Positions 1 through 14,400 of a stretch of DNA of 64,000 nucleotides are shown one piece after another. Positions within the stretch are counted from its first letter, which is position 1. The number at the start of each line of letters is the position of its first letter. This DNA is from Rhabdornis inornatus (lineage: Eukaryota; Chordata; Aves; Passeriformes; Rhabdornithidae): the NCBI GenBank assembly GCA_013397075.1, contig VWZS01005937.1:115321-179320 (forward strand), read 5' to 3'. The notes under the pieces are model-generated. The model did not search any database. It saw only the letters and a list, made by a program, of their open reading frames with translations, and was not told the DNA's origin. A program made the position numbers and the translations under genes.

Positions 1-3000
1 GGGGATAGATTTCAGCAGAGGTAGCAGTGGAGCAGTTATTTGGAGTCAGGACAAAGGAAGAATTTGGGCAAGGGTTAAGGTATGCTTGTAAGTCATTCCA
101 TATGTGAGGAGCCTTGTCTGAAGTTGCTTGTGGCGTTCAGCATCCCCTGCAACGAGACCTTGAATTAGCAAAACAAGTATTTGAATTAGCAAAGCAAGCT
201 GGTGTGGCTGTGTGTTTGGGATTCAGTGGCTGAACAGCGAATAGATGCAGGCACGGAATCTGTGTGTGCATAGCTGCAGCATAAATCATTTAAGGGAAAA
301 TGAGTGTGTATGAGGCTTATACCATGGGAGTCTATTTTTTAGCAAGGGTTAAATGTTATCAGTGCTGGAGAGACTGGTTGGTTTGTGCTGCCCAGTCACT
401 GGCAGTGAGTAGCAGTGCGTGTTCAGGCCAGGTCTGTGCCACTGCTGGAAAAGGGAACTTGTGGCAAATTTGTGGGTTTGATGCCTGTATGGGCTCTTCT
501 TCGAAGATCCCTTCCAGCTCAGAATATTCTGTGATTCTGTGAAAGCAAATGCTTATGGAGAGGAGAATCACACAGCCTAGGAGATTTAGATGTGAGCCAG
601 CTCAGTCCAAACTAAACAGTGAAAGGTGAACAAGCAAAAGTGATCTTCAGAGGAGTATATTGGTGTTTCCTGAGCCCAGGTTTGCTCCTAGACTGACTGA
701 GGCCATGCCACATGGGACAAGGTGCATTACAGTTGCTTAGAAGAGATAAAAGACATTACTGTTCTATGGTAAATCTCCATGAAAGCACATTTACTTTTGT
801 TTCCCTTTTATTTGTTTTGTTTTTTTTTTCTTTTTAACTTTTAATCAGAGGCAAACAAAACCTGCATGCTTTTTGTACTGTAAAGCATTGCTGTAAAACT
901 CACTTTTTTCTTTTTCATGCCAGAAGGTGACAACAGCAGTAAAGCATTGTGTAGATTAAAGAACATTTTTTGAGTTCAAGTGATCACGTATAGCCTTGCA
1001 GAATCTGACATAGTGTACCCAGACACTGGAAGGTACAATTGTAATATGGAAGTTATTTTAAGGGGATTCTGGAACATAAAGGACCTTTATTACGTGTCTC
1101 ATGTGTATGTTGTTATTTTAATTAAAATCTGGATATTTTTATTTTTTAAACTAACATCAGTATCTCCTGTTAACACATGCAGCCTATTGAACTGACTGCA
1201 GCTATTAGTTATGTTGTCCTCCTTCAGAAAATGTCAGGTTTACTAACAAAATTGCTTTCTTGCCTCTTTTAAAATTTATTTTCAGGCTGATGGGTTTCTT
1301 ATCTCACATGGTTTTCTTGCTAGTCACATTACATTTAAATCTAATGTTGGTTGCAGGCCATAGAAATTTTAATCCACAACCAGATCAATTCAAAGCCTGT
1401 CTGGATCTTGTTCTCTCCAGTCTTTTCTAAGGATCCTACTTTTGCGCAGTTTTTTCTTTTTGGTGAGGCAAGAGGAATGTCATGCTGTGCAAGTGTCCCC
1501 GGCAGGCCTGGAGCAGTGACCCATGTCACACCTGAGGGAACGCAGCACGGCTCTCATTTTCCAGCAGTTGGTTTGTTTTGGGAAGACCCACGTTCTGAGC
1601 ACCTTGCTGATGGAGGTGCCCTCCTGGCACTGGTGCCAGCTGCTCAGGGAGAGGGAACGCGAGGCTCTGCTGTGGCACCACGGGTTGTCATCGTGCTGCA
1701 GTTACTCTGGCCGCAGTAACAGTGCAGCAGTGGTGTGCTCTGACTGAAATTTCTGCTAAAGAAGGAAATGGCAACATAACTGACCTGTTACAGTCAGACC
1801 TTGGTCGTAAATATGGGATGAAAATATTTCTGGTTTTGTCTCAGCCAGCATCTGATGCGTACCATCTTTGTGGTTAGACTTTGCAGATGAATGTTGCTTT
1901 TGGTGCATTTTCTGCAAAAACCTGGCATATTCCTTTGCAAATCCACACATCTGCAGATGGCTTGGAGAAGGAAAGGATTGTTTTGTACGGAGCTTCACAA
2001 CGTAGTTTCTGGTTGCCATCATTTTCAACACATCTGACCAACTCAATTTCCTGTCTTGAATCAACTTTTATTTCATTAAGTCCCAGGTTCCCATTTCTGT
2101 TGGTTTGGCTGGACTCTTGCAGGCAATCTGTTTTAATTTTAGAGTCTGAAAGAGGCTAAGTTTGGAAAAGAATCAAAGTCCTCCCAGGAGAAGGGTCTGT
2201 ACTTATTTTGCTCCAAATGATAATGTCAAAAGGGTTTTGTAGTTTTTATTTTACTTTCTGTTTTAGTTTACAAAGTTCCACTTTCTTACAGAAATACTGA
2301 CAATTGGAACAGTCACGACGTTGATACATTTAAACTCACAAGTGGGTTGCTTTTTTGAGAATGCTAGCAATGGTCCAAAACAGATTAACAAGTCAGAGTA
2401 TAACAGTGAGCTGTAGTGGTTCTGGGTCACCAGAGCTTAAAACAACTGTTAAACTCTTTGTGAGCTTTATGTTAGTGGCTCTTGTATTGCAGTTGCAACT
2501 CTTTCTGAACTGAGGTTGTGATAAACCTGCACTGGCATATTGGAATGTGTCAGTGGAGCATGTCTGAGCATCCCACCCAACAATCCAGTCACCTGTTCAA
2601 ATTCCTGCAGAGACACTGAACATCAAAGTGCGTGTTGAAATGTAATATTTTTATGCATTTAACTATGCATAAGATAGATGCACACTTTGATCTTAATATC
2701 ATATTTTGGCTAAGTGCCTGTATCCACATTATAGGAATGCTAGTATTTCTGCTGATTGTTTCTGAAAATAGTAAAAAAAAGTGGCTCTTAGTGATTCCTG
2801 CATTCAGCATATTACAGCTTGCTTAATATTTAAATGATATTTTTATGATTAATTTTCTTGGATGACCTGCTAACTTATATTTAAAAAACTCAGACTTCCT
2901 TATGTGATTTTTTTAATGGAGTAACTATCTTAAAAATGCAATGGCCTAATTTTAAAATAAGAAAATACATAAATTTTTTATATACAGTATACTGTTACTT

Positions 3001-4857
3001 GTCCTAAGTTTCCCCTGTTTTGGTAATAACCTTTGTTTTTGGGAGGCTTGGAGCAGGAGACATCTTGTTCCTGTGAGATTAGCTCAGGAATTAACATTGG
3101 TGCAGTCTGTGATGGAAGCTGTTGTATCACTCAGGAAGGGAATTGGTTTCTGTTGCAGTGTGGCAGAGTTTTAAAAAAACTCTCTCAGCCCAGCAGCAGC
3201 TGCTGCCAGGTCTGGCAAAGGAAGACTCAAAGCCCAGAGACTGCTGCAGTCTCCTATTTCCAATGCAGTCTTCATTTTCCCAGCCCCACCCACAAATATC
3301 TGCTCACACACTCAACAGTAGCAAAAGATGAATGCTCCTGCTTCCATTGTTCATAGGGAAATTTCTCCCCATGTACTTTAATCTTGTTCTGACCTTGAAA
3401 CCGAACAGAAAGAGGTGTTTCATAAATAAGCTTAAACTTACTTTTGTTTCAGGCAACCTGAAGCTACTCAGTTCTTCAAATAAGAGTGAATAATTTCTTT
3501 TACTTAAAGGGGCTCAGTGCAAGCCAAGTTGAATTTGGAATTACCAATTTATGTTAACATCTAAATTAACATTGTTTGTCATTTAACTGGTAAAACTTCA
3601 GCATACCGAAGAAACTGGCAAAAACCAGTTTGTCTGCTGCTACACATGCACTTTGGTAGCATGCAGATATATGGAGCTAGCTTAGGTACTGAAAATGTCA
3701 TCTGGAATTCAGTATTCTACCCAGGGCATTTAACTTAGAAGCTATGTATGCTCAAATAAAATGTAAGGTCAGTCAAGTTCCACTAAAGCCCCCACTTTGA
3801 GTGTTTTGTGGAAAAAAAAAAAGGCATAAAAAGGATAATAAAAGTCTTGATAAACCACTGTGCCAGTGAGATTGCTTTGGCTACTCATATTAGTTTAGAC
3901 ATCTATGAGCAGCACTTAAAACAGTGCCAGCATTTAACTCATAGAACTTTATTAACTCAGAACTCACCATCAAAGTTCTGCTCACAAAAGTCAGAGTGCA
4001 CTACCTTTTCCAAATTGAAATGATTTGACCAGCACTGTTAAGGAATTTCACAGAGTAGACACTAATGCATAGTTGGGAGAGAAAAAAAACAGGATATGGA
4101 CACAAACACCCTTGCAAAGTATGGTTTCCTTCTGATGCAAATAAACTTTAAGTAAGCAAGGGGGAATCTAACTGTCTTAGATCATTGAAGGAAACTAATC
4201 TTTGAAGAGAAAAAATCAGCTGAATTCATAGTAACCTTTGTGCTTCAAATTAGTGTATCAAAACGTGCTCTACTAGTAAGTCCTAGCACATTAGCAGCTC
4301 TAAACACAGTAGACTACAGTGCATTTGACTGAATTCCAGCCATTGTCCATATGCAGTTTGATACTGGTCAGTTAAAATGCCAAACTAGATTTTACTTTTG
4401 AAAAGCATACTATTTAAGTATTGCCTCTTATTTATTGCCCTGCTTAACAAAGTCACAAGATAAAAACAGAAGAAAACAAAAGCTGAAGTAAGAAAAATTC
4501 AAAACGTTAAAGATGTGACTTCAGGTTCCCCGCTTGCCAATTCGAAGTTTAAAATCTGTCCTACACATTCCCAGTTCCTCCCCCACAAGGTGTGCACCCT
4601 CACGAGCAGCACTGCTTTGCATGTACCCACTTGTATATCAATATTTGGAGTGTTTTGAGACCCATCTAAGTCCATTAAATGATTTTTACTATCAATGGAA
4701 ATAGATATGAGCCCTCCTCAAGGACTTCAGTGTAACGTTCCTCAGTACACCAGTGACCTTCTCTTAAAATTAAAGATTCAAGTTAAGCACTTGACAAATG
4801 ATGACTGTTCAGCCATAGACACAGCAACATTTTTGCTTGGCATGCTACAGCAGAAAC
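1..4857. other. AT-rich intergenic region downstream of LHX8
   Basis: No exon with recognisable protein similarity or splice-flanked frame was seen; open frames reach at most about 120 codons and look random. One CR1 3' tail lies near 455-542. In mammals SLC44A5 follows LHX8, but no part of it is recognised here. Confidence 0.6.
455..542 (+). mobile_element. CR1 LINE 3' fragment
   Basis: Ends with the CR1-like tail CCCTTCCAGCTCAGAATATT followed by TTCTGTGATTCTGTG, the short terminal octamer-type repeats that mark CR1 3' ends. The 5' limit is vague. Identified from memory of the CR1 consensus. Confidence 0.65.
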
Positions 4858-5353
4858 TTTATTCAGTTCTTTTTGAAAATATTCGCAACCAAAATTTATT
4901 TTTGTAAACTCACAGGAATAAGCTTTAACATATAAGCTGTAGACAACTCAAATACAGGTAATACTTTTAGCAATAACTTACAGATACAAACTAATGATAA
5001 ACTACAATTTCACAAAGAATTGTAAACATTTTGCACAATTGTCAGTCCTTTCTTTTAGGCAAAGTGCTCTTTTGATGACAAATAAATTAACACACACATA
5101 ACTAGAGTGGACTACTTCCAGACAATACAAAAAGGTGTTTAATAAGGCTTGTAAACAATGTAATAGTTACTTATGCAGAATCCATAAAAGTGTCTTGCAG
5201 GCTAAATAGACGTACATAACTGGGCAAAAATTATCTTGAAAATGCTTTGGGTGTTAAATAAAAAGTTAACACTAATATCTTTCCAATTATATTTTCAATA
5301 CACTATGACTTAAGGTTACATCTTTAATAGTTCCAATCCCTGATGAAAAGGAA
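4858..5353 (-). other. LHX8: LHX8 3' UTR (end uncertain)
   Basis: AT-rich sequence directly following the LHX8 stop. Minus-strand AATAAA poly(A) signals are visible as TTTATT at 4895-4900 and 4858-4863, and another at 4431-4436. Which is used, or whether a longer form extends lower, cannot be told without transcript data. Confidence 0.5.
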
Positions 5354-5430
5354 TTAGGTGTGACTTAGTGGCAGTTGTGTCATTGAATGGGGTAGCAAAG
5401 GCTGAAGTCCAAGAGCTGTAGGTGAATGAG
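5354..5430 (-). CDS. LHX8: LHX8 coding exon 8 (C-terminus and stop)
   Basis: Acceptor GTTTTTGTAG at 5431 joins to a split Ala codon, then HSPTALGLQPLLPHSMTQ and LPLSHT, then TAA at 5354-5356. It matches the conserved LHX8 C-terminus. Too short to stand out as an open reading frame; placed by splice phase and protein similarity. Confidence 0.94.
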
Positions 5431-8400
5431 CTACAAAAACAGAAACATTTACCAGTCAACTTCATGGAAAGTAGCAAAAGATAAGTCAGTAAATTCCACT
5501 GGGTAATGACAGTTCACTGTCCCAACCCTGCAGCGCATTGTTTTTCCTAAGCCAGCATCTGCACTCCTCCACCCACAGCCCACCTTCACCCCACTGCTCT
5601 GGAGGAAAACAAGCTCAGGCCACACATGTGGCTCAGCCTGGTTCTCCCAAAACTATCACAGTCCCTCCTAACCACAAACAGGACCCAAAGTTGTTGACCT
5701 GCTGGGTCATAAGACGGAGACTGAAGCACTTTTGACCACCAGGCTCTCCCCCCCTCCTTTGTGTGTTATTGCAAGGGAAGCTGAAGCTCTCAGAGAATTT
5801 GCTGGATTGAGCATACTCACAGTCCATGGGATAAAAGCCAGGGAGCAGGTGGCAAACAGTTTCCATTAAAAGTATGCATTATTAAAATATGTGAAGTAGA
5901 TGTTTAAATAAGTATTTTTATTCTTGTTTTAATGGTCTAGAAGAAGCACGAATAGTTGTCTTCTTCATACTCAGATCTTCAGCCATGCTATTGCAGTGAA
6001 GGGCTACTGCTTTCTTAATGAGGTGTAGATAGCAAGTACAGTATTGATATATCCATTAGGTTTCTTTAATCAGAACTTGGTAAACTGTTTTTGCTACAGC
6101 TGATAATGTTTTTATGAGGAGAAAAGAGCAAAGCTGTTGTACCTACCATCCATGTAGCTATGCAGAGCAGTGAGCATCGTCCCGTCCTGGGGTACATATG
6201 CAGAGTATGCCATTTCTTCTAACATGGGTGGAGACAACCTGGAGGGCTGAACTGCTGTGACAGGAGCAGTAGATGAATGATTAGGACTAACATGTTTCTT
6301 ATGGCGTGCTCTGCAATTCTGAAACCACACCTGAAAAGGAGGGAAACATATCAATCAATGACATCACATATCATCAATCATATTGATAGATTGTATTCAA
6401 TACCAGACAACAACAACCTTGCTGCTTATCTTAAGCTGAGTTTGCATAGTTAATTGGGCCTTTGGCACAATGCTGACAGTCCAAATGGAGAAATATCCAT
6501 TCTAAACCTGCAAGTGTGGTCAAGTCAGGAATGCCCAGCAAGGACAGGGACAGGCACGGTGAGAGGCTGGGCATCTCCCGGGGCCAGTGCCCCCCCCCAG
6601 GCCAAGCAACATCACCTGCAGCCCTGCTCAGCACATCCCAGACACAATCTTCTCCCTGCCTGGAACGACTGACAGCAAAGCATATTTTTTCATACAATAC
6701 CAGATTGCCTTTTCACATGGAAAAGCACACAAGATCCCTTTTTTTTTTAAGGACTGATTGCAGCAGCCAAATACCTCATTTCTGTAGAAACACTCTGTCA
6801 ATCTTCCAGGCTAGAATGAGCCAAGGCAACTCAAAATTTATTTTTGTTTATATTAACATAAAAATATTTAACTTGTATTATATTTTTAAAATCACACATG
6901 TAAAAATGCATCCATGTCTTTGCTGGGAGATCTTCAAACAAAGATTCCAAGTTTATGTTTCAGTTTTGGTTGGCACGGATGTACATCTTAACTCCGCTCT
7001 CTAGAACAATATCCCAATATCCTAGACATTTCACTTGCTCCTAACGTCACACCACAGAACACTTTCAAAAAGAGTGCACATCTTTAGAACATGCTACTAG
7101 AGTCAGAAATACATATTTGGAATAACTTTATGCCAGTTTCTATACTTTTTAGGCTGAGAAGTTTCTTCCTAGAGCACTTAATCCTCCACACAAAGTGCAA
7201 GAGGAATGCAGCAAGTTTTCCAAATTATGATGCGTGTTCTAGACCTATTCCTGAACAAGGATGTTGTCTGAAGCTAAAATGGATTAAGATCTTTTTCCAT
7301 GTTAGAATAAGCTCAGAGAAAATAGTGATTGAGCATTTCCAGTGGATGAGTACCAGACTGTGAGTCAAGAAACTTCACACTGTTACCTGTATAACACGCC
7401 TGCTTAGGCCTGTTCTTTCTGCCAGTTTCTGAAGTGTTTGTGCATCTGGATTGTTGTCCTGAGCAAACTGTGCTTGCATAACCTGAAAAGGCAAGATATG
7501 AGATTGCAGGAGCATTTGTGTCAAAAGCCAGATTAGAGTTTTCTCAGACTATGGTACTACTCCTTGACTGTCTTCAGGAAACTGGGATTTTTTGTGATCA
7601 CTACTCTCTAGAGAGTACCAAATACATTAATAAACAAACAAACAAACCCCAAAGCCATAATACAAGTCCTCACTATGCTTGACTGAGCTGTGACATTTAC
7701 CAGAAATTGAAGAATGGATTCAGATTGGCAGTAGTAAAAACCAGAAGAGGTCCTCCATAAGATTGCATTAAAAGAATTCTAGAAGAAAATTCACTGCAAA
7801 GCAACTCAAATACATTCAATAAACACCTATGGTAGCAGACCACAGCATAAAAATGGCATGAGTCATGATCCAGCACTGTGAACTTGTCAATCACTATCTG
7901 CATCATACATTATAATTGATCTTCTTTCCCTCTCCATGGAGGATGCAGGAATGCTCTGTGCTTCCTTTGCCTTTCACCAATCCAAGAAACAGAAGCTCCA
8001 CGTTGGCTGACATTACTTTTTTGATGGTTTGGTTACTCATCTTTGGACAGAAAATTGAAGTCAACACTTGTCTTAAGTGGATAAATTACACCTATTTTTG
8101 AGGAAGTGAATGTGAATTTGGCCTGCATACTGAAGACTTTCACAGGCTTTAAGGATTTGCCCTGTTTATGAAAGTAGGGCTTCATGGATTTCTGCAGGGT
8201 ATCTTCAGCAATTTCAATGCATTGTTTTCTCTTTTTTGGACTTTTGACCCATCAAACTTTGCCTGGCTTCATCTTTGAAGACTCAGACTACTACTTACCA
8301 GATTCAGAAACCATTTACTTCTGCAATTCTTCATAGAATCACAGACTGGTTTGGGTTGGAAGGGACCTTAAAAGCTCACCTTGTTCCAACCCTATGCCAT

Positions 8401-11400
8401 GGGCAGGGACACCTCTCACTGTCCCAGGCTGCTCCAACCCCGATGTCCAATCTGGCCTGGGACACTGCCAGGATCCAGGGGCAGCCACAGCTGCTCTGGG
8501 CACCCTGTGCCAGGGCCTCGCCAGCCTCAAAGGGAAGAATTCTTCCCAGTATCCCATCCAACCCTGCCCTCTGGCAGTGGGAAAGCACGCACCATCATCC
8601 TGTCACCCCAGGCCCTTGCCCAAACTGCCTCTCCAGCTCTCCTGGAGACCCTTTGGGTCCTACAGAACCAAGGTGCTACAGAACAAAAGCATCCAAAAAG
8701 CACAGACGTTCTTTTGCACGAGCCCTTTGTGAGGTGGGTAATTACACATTGCCTCTCTGACAGTGCACTTCTCCCTACAATGTTTCTCTTGTTGGAAGTA
8801 AAGTCTTACAGCAGCCTCCAGGACAGGTAGGGAGGTGCAACAAGCAGATAGAAGTATCATTAAATAACAAGACCCCATAAGACTTCAAACACCCGCTAAA
8901 GTATGTTACAATCTACTTTAAACAGGGAAAGGGAACCTGGAAGTTTCAATGACAGCAGCTGGGAAGAAGCCCTGAGTACAGTTCCCATCCTAATGGCTGG
9001 TCCTATCTCCCTTTCAGCTTCTGCTGGGGAAAAAAGTTCCCTTTTGCTGAAGTTCAGGCTCGGTGTCCAGAGCCCTTGCCCTGTGCCCCTGATTGGAATA
9101 TTGCTTTATGTGCTTGTTTTGTGTTAACAACACCTTCTGTCTCCAGTCATGACAACAATAGGGACCCAAGCTTTGAACAGCCTCATGCCCTTCCATAGAG
9201 CACTGCTTTAACACCTCACATGTTACTACACCTCGATGAGTTTCTCAACTGCTTTCACTATGAATAAGACAACAGGCAAACAAAACAGAACTCACACTGT
9301 GAACAGAAATTCAAAGACCTGTTAAACCAAAGGCAAGGATGTACAGCAAGGATTAGTTGAAAGTCACATCTTCATTCTCACTACAGGTTAAAACCTCTAG
9401 ATCTTGTCTCCTCATCCCCTCTTTCATTGGAAGCTGGCCCTATCTTCACGTGTTTCCCTAGAAAGCTAATTTAAGTGAAGTGGTTATCTAGAGTTTGAAG
9501 TAGCTCTGGACTGTCTCAAAAGGAGTTAACTCTTGTCAAGGCAACAAAAACGACAAGAAGCCTGGAAAGCAGAGGAGATGTAGGCATTACAACAATGCCA
9601 ACTTCCATCCTATTAGTGTCTTGAAGTCACATACCGTACCCATCTTTAGTAATAAACTGACAACTTTACATAATTCATAATTCACATTACATAATCTAAA
9701 AAATATTTTGTCTTTATTATGTTTTGTGATGTAAATGGCTGATTCAATAGATTTCATCAAGCAATCAAAATAGAACCACCTTTTTGTTTCCACTCTTCAG
9801 AATTACGATCTGCCCTCAGGGAAATAAAGAGCCCGAAGAGCACTATTTCATGTTAAACTTCCAGAAACGTGCTGTGTCTTGATAGTTTATGAAATAGTTT
9901 AAAGCATTCAAGCTTTCCTTTCCCCCTATATGCATAAAACTTTCTGTTGGTTCAGCGCCCACGTCGTGCATAAACCTGAGCTGCACAAGTTTTTAGCACT
10001 GTCTACCTGGAGCTGATCTGCTGTGAAGCTGGTCCGAGCTCTTTTTGCTGGTTTTGGATGATTAACATCTTGCTCTGTTAGTAATGCTCCTTCCACACTA
10101 ATCCCATTACCTGAAACATTGAAAAGAAAACAACATCGCCATCTAAACATTCACAATGATGTTGTAAGTCAGACTGTTTTCCAACAGTAACCAACAGCAG
10201 TTGGTCTGCTGAATTTCAGCTTTAAAAACCCCATACTCCATTCGAAGTCAAATTGATCTAGCACCATAACACATTATGCCCTAAACAATTCCCTTGCAAG
10301 TGAAGGAAGAAATAAATCTAACACATTGTTGCTTTCTTTTCTTTAGGATACAAAAGAAATTCTACAGACAAAAAAAACCAAAAAACCAAAAACCCAATGA
10401 AACCCAACCAACAACCCACGCCCAAAAGCAACAAAACCAAAATGAGCAAACAAAATCCCCCAAACGTGAAATAATTTACCATTATTTTGCTTCAAGAACT
10501 GTGCTTCCAGTCTTAGTAAAAGCAGTCAATTATCTCTCGGTATGGAAAATTAAGTAAACCCCAACAATTTAATTAAACCTGAACCATCAACATAGCTCTT
10601 AACACAAGCAGTGTGTTACCATTTTCAACTTCTCTTTTCAGGTTGTCCAACATGCAGTCGTAATGTACTCTGCAAAGGACTTTCTCCTCGACCAAAGCGA
10701 ACTCCTCTCCCGTGGAGAGCTGTCTCTTGCAGGAGAAGCAGGCGAAGCACGCCAGGTGATACACGTTGCCCTTGGCCCGGCGCACCCAGTCCGTGGAGTG
10801 GATGTGCCGCCCGCAGCGCGAGCAGCGTGTGCCGTACCGCCTGCAAGAGAGGGAGAGCGGGGCGAGCGCGCGGCCACCGGGGCAACGCCGCGGCCGGCCC
10901 CGGGCACGGCTACCGGGCACGGCTACCGGGCACCGCCTGTGGCAGCGCAGCTGAAACCCGCGGAGTGACTGCGTTGGCATTGCAAAAAAAAAAAAACAAA
11001 AAAAAACAAAAAACAAACAAAAAAAAAAAATCAGCGAGCTTCTCTATGGTAGCTTAAGGCAAGACACCACTGAAACACAGAGGTTTAGTATTTTCAGAAG
11101 GCAAAGAGCAAAGCTGAGGCGTTTTAACTGCTACATGAATTCATAGCTCCTCATCGTTCCTTTTATAAAGATAATTACTCTTAGAAGCTGAAAGATGGAA
11201 ACAGCAGACTGTTCCAATTTTTCGAATGTATTTCACATTACTCTAGTGGTAGTCTGAACTAATATATTTAACTACATTACCCCTTTGCTAATCTCTCAGC
11301 ATCTTCAGCAGAAGGGGGGAAACCTGTATCTTCACAGTTATTTCCTCAATTTGCATCACATTTTTAAATAAACTAAAAAAAAAAAAAAATCGGCATTTGC

Positions 11401-14400
11401 ATTATTACACTAGAAAATTTTTCTTTGAAGAGGAAACTAGCCACCAAAATATGTCGATTATTTAGATAAGAATTTGTCCTGAAGATCTTTGCAGACCCAA
11501 ATTTTTTTCAGCTTCCACAAATTCAGTTTTTTCAGAAGCTTACAGCACTCAGCTTGCCCCCTCCCACTCTGTGTCAAACTTGACTAGCTGAATGCAATCT
11601 AGTCACGGCACAGCTGGGAATCCCAGAAACAGTTTGGTCTAGCAATCAAACTAGAGAAGAGCTAGCAATCGCATCAAAATTAACAGCAACAATTTTTGCT
11701 GCTTTCTGGATCAAAGACTTTGCATCCTGAGTACTACATTGCCAACACAAATAATATCCTTCCTTGCAAGATTAGCCTGTAACTTTGAAAGAATCATATT
11801 CTAAATCAAACTGATCATAGAAAGGTATAACTGCTGAAAGCTTCTTTTAAATATCATGGGGTTTATTCTGGATTGACTTTGCAGCTCCTTGTGATGCTTT
11901 AAGCCCCACACCAGTGAAGCACCATTCCAAGCAGACCATCTCAAATTTACACTGCCTTCTCAGCTGGCATTACCCGAGGACAAATCTTTGCACATACGAT
12001 GGCTTTACAACCATACTGTGGCAGGGACTTGGAATTTTTTCCCCCCTTGGTGCATAAACGAGTAAGTGAAAAATACAAATACATAATAAGTTATAAATAT
12101 AAATACAGCAGCTGTGTACAACAGGGGAAAGGCAGACAGGAGACTTAGCAGGCAGCCACATTTACACAGACTTAGGGTTCCCCAATCCCTCCTCAAGAAA
12201 AGTCAGAGTTTAAACCGCTGAATATAAACCTAGCAAATGAAAAACAAAGAGCCTCAAGTGAATTTCAGTTGTGCTGCAGTGAAAAGTTACAGGCAAATTA
12301 ACAAGCTGTCTGATAAATTAAATTCCTGGATGATATACCTGAAATAATCAAGTTTGCAGAAGATATCTTTATCTTTGATGTAGCAGCTGGTGTGCCTTCC
12401 CAGGGAAGTTCTGCAAACGCTACATGAGAGGCAGCGCACATGCCAGCAGAGGTCATTTACCTGCAAAAACCCAACCAAAAAAAAAAAAAAACAAACAAAA
12501 ACAAACCCCTCAATACTTGTACTACCAATATTGCATTTTATATTTACAAACACTGCTTTTTTCCAGAAATGGTCAGAAGTTTTACACACCATGATTCACA
12601 GAAAAATTATATTGAATGCAAAACTTTTTCTTTACAGAAATGCTTGAACATTGAAAGTTAACTAATTTGATTCAGGTCTTCAGAATAAGCTTTCATGGGT
12701 TTGTAATTAAAAACAGTAGAAGAGGAAGCAAGAGATACAAGTTCCCTGCAGGTATTTTGTGCCCAGTTCTGTTCTCATAGCATTAGAGTAAGAGAGCAAG
12801 TTTTGGCCTTATGTGATCTTGGGAAGACAACTAAATTGCACACTTCTATTTCACAGTCTGCATAAATTCCTGCCTAACAAAAAAACCCAAACGTTGTAAA
12901 GTTCTTTAAAATTTTAAAACATGCATATTGAAGGGGAAAAAAAAGTCTATCAGATAGAAACACGCCACGAACCACTCCTCCATTTGCCACGCTTCTGTTA
13001 AAGCAAAATTGGCAAATAACATTCTGAGTTTCAAAAAAGCAGCAGGTGTTTTAATAGCAAAATCGACATTTCTTTGATATATCCATAGCAAAACTAAACG
13101 TAGCCATGGAATGCAGTAGAAATCAGCATTTTTGAAAACCTAAATATAATTTTGGGGCATATAAAATAAATAAAATGTGAGCAATTATTTTGCTTTCTGC
13201 TTTCCTATAAAAGGAATTCTTAATTGTGCAGACATTGTGAATCACCTAAATAAAACATTTGACAACCCAAGACTCCCAGTGACCACAAAAATTAAGTAAT
13301 AACCCTCTGGATAATCCCATACTGTATAGAAGGAATTCTGAAAACCAAACAATGATGAAGTTTAATTTTTTTTTCCCACTGAGCTAATTTCTCATTTCAT
13401 ACCAAACAGCCCATATGTTACCTATGGGAAAGCAGATTTGAGGCAATCCAGGACATGCCTTTCATCAGAGCATGGGCAGACAAAGCACAGAGAAGGCAAG
13501 GCATGGACTCCAACACTCCTGCTGGGATCCCCCATTTCAGTCATTCTTCAGGATGTAATACTGCAGTTTGCCCAGTGCTTTCCTAACCCTCATCCTTGTT
13601 GGCAGCCACCTTCCCATATGCTGACAAGTTTACACCACAATATATGAAACTGTTGATAGCAGATGACAGCTGTCACCAAACCCTCCCAACCATCTCTTAG
13701 AGAGGCCGCAGAGCAGAGGGGCAGCGCTGAGCCAGACTGAGCCTGCCCGCAGCCACTCCTGCCGTGCCCGGGCTCCCTGGGCCTCCCCAGGCCCCGGCAC
13801 GCAACCCTGCACAGCGTGAGCTGGCACACCAAGATCCCACTGCCTCTTCTGCAGAGATCAACGCTCTTCCAAAGAGCAGGACACCAGCAGCTTCCGTGGC
13901 TGTCCCCTTCGGGGCCACTTGTCCACTGACAGGGCTGAAGCTGAAAGGTGTGCTGCCGCTGGACAGTAGCATACCAGCACCAATTCCTCTCTGCCTACAC
14001 AAGAAAGCAGTAACAGCTAATTTAAATTCAAGGCTAAATAATTTACAGGTCTTTTGCTCCAAGTCCCGTTATCCTGGTTGTTCAAATAGAAGACAGCAGT
14101 GATCAGTAAACTATAAATAAGCTGCCAAAACGTCACGGGAGATACCAGAACTGAAACTGAGCTCAAGTCAGTTCTGTTGCTGGTCCACTCGTCCGTTCTG
14201 TGTCAGCCCAGGCTGCTGCAGAGGGGACGGGGTCAACCGAGCCAGGAACGCGTGGCATTAACTGAACACTAGTCCCCGTAGACATTTTCCTCGGACCTCC
14301 TCACATCAACCAAGACCTATGCAGATGGTTTAGTAACACCAGTAATGCTTCCAGGGCTGTCACCCACTGTCACTTTGCAAGTACACAACAACTTTAAGGC

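Larger units (their letters stand above)
10841..12338 (-). other. LHX8: LHX8 intron 3
   Basis: 1498 bp. The end next to exon 4 is CpG-rich and carries a 13-bp tandem repeat, followed by an A-rich run at 10984-11030. The remainder is AT-rich with no recognised element. Confidence 0.85.
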
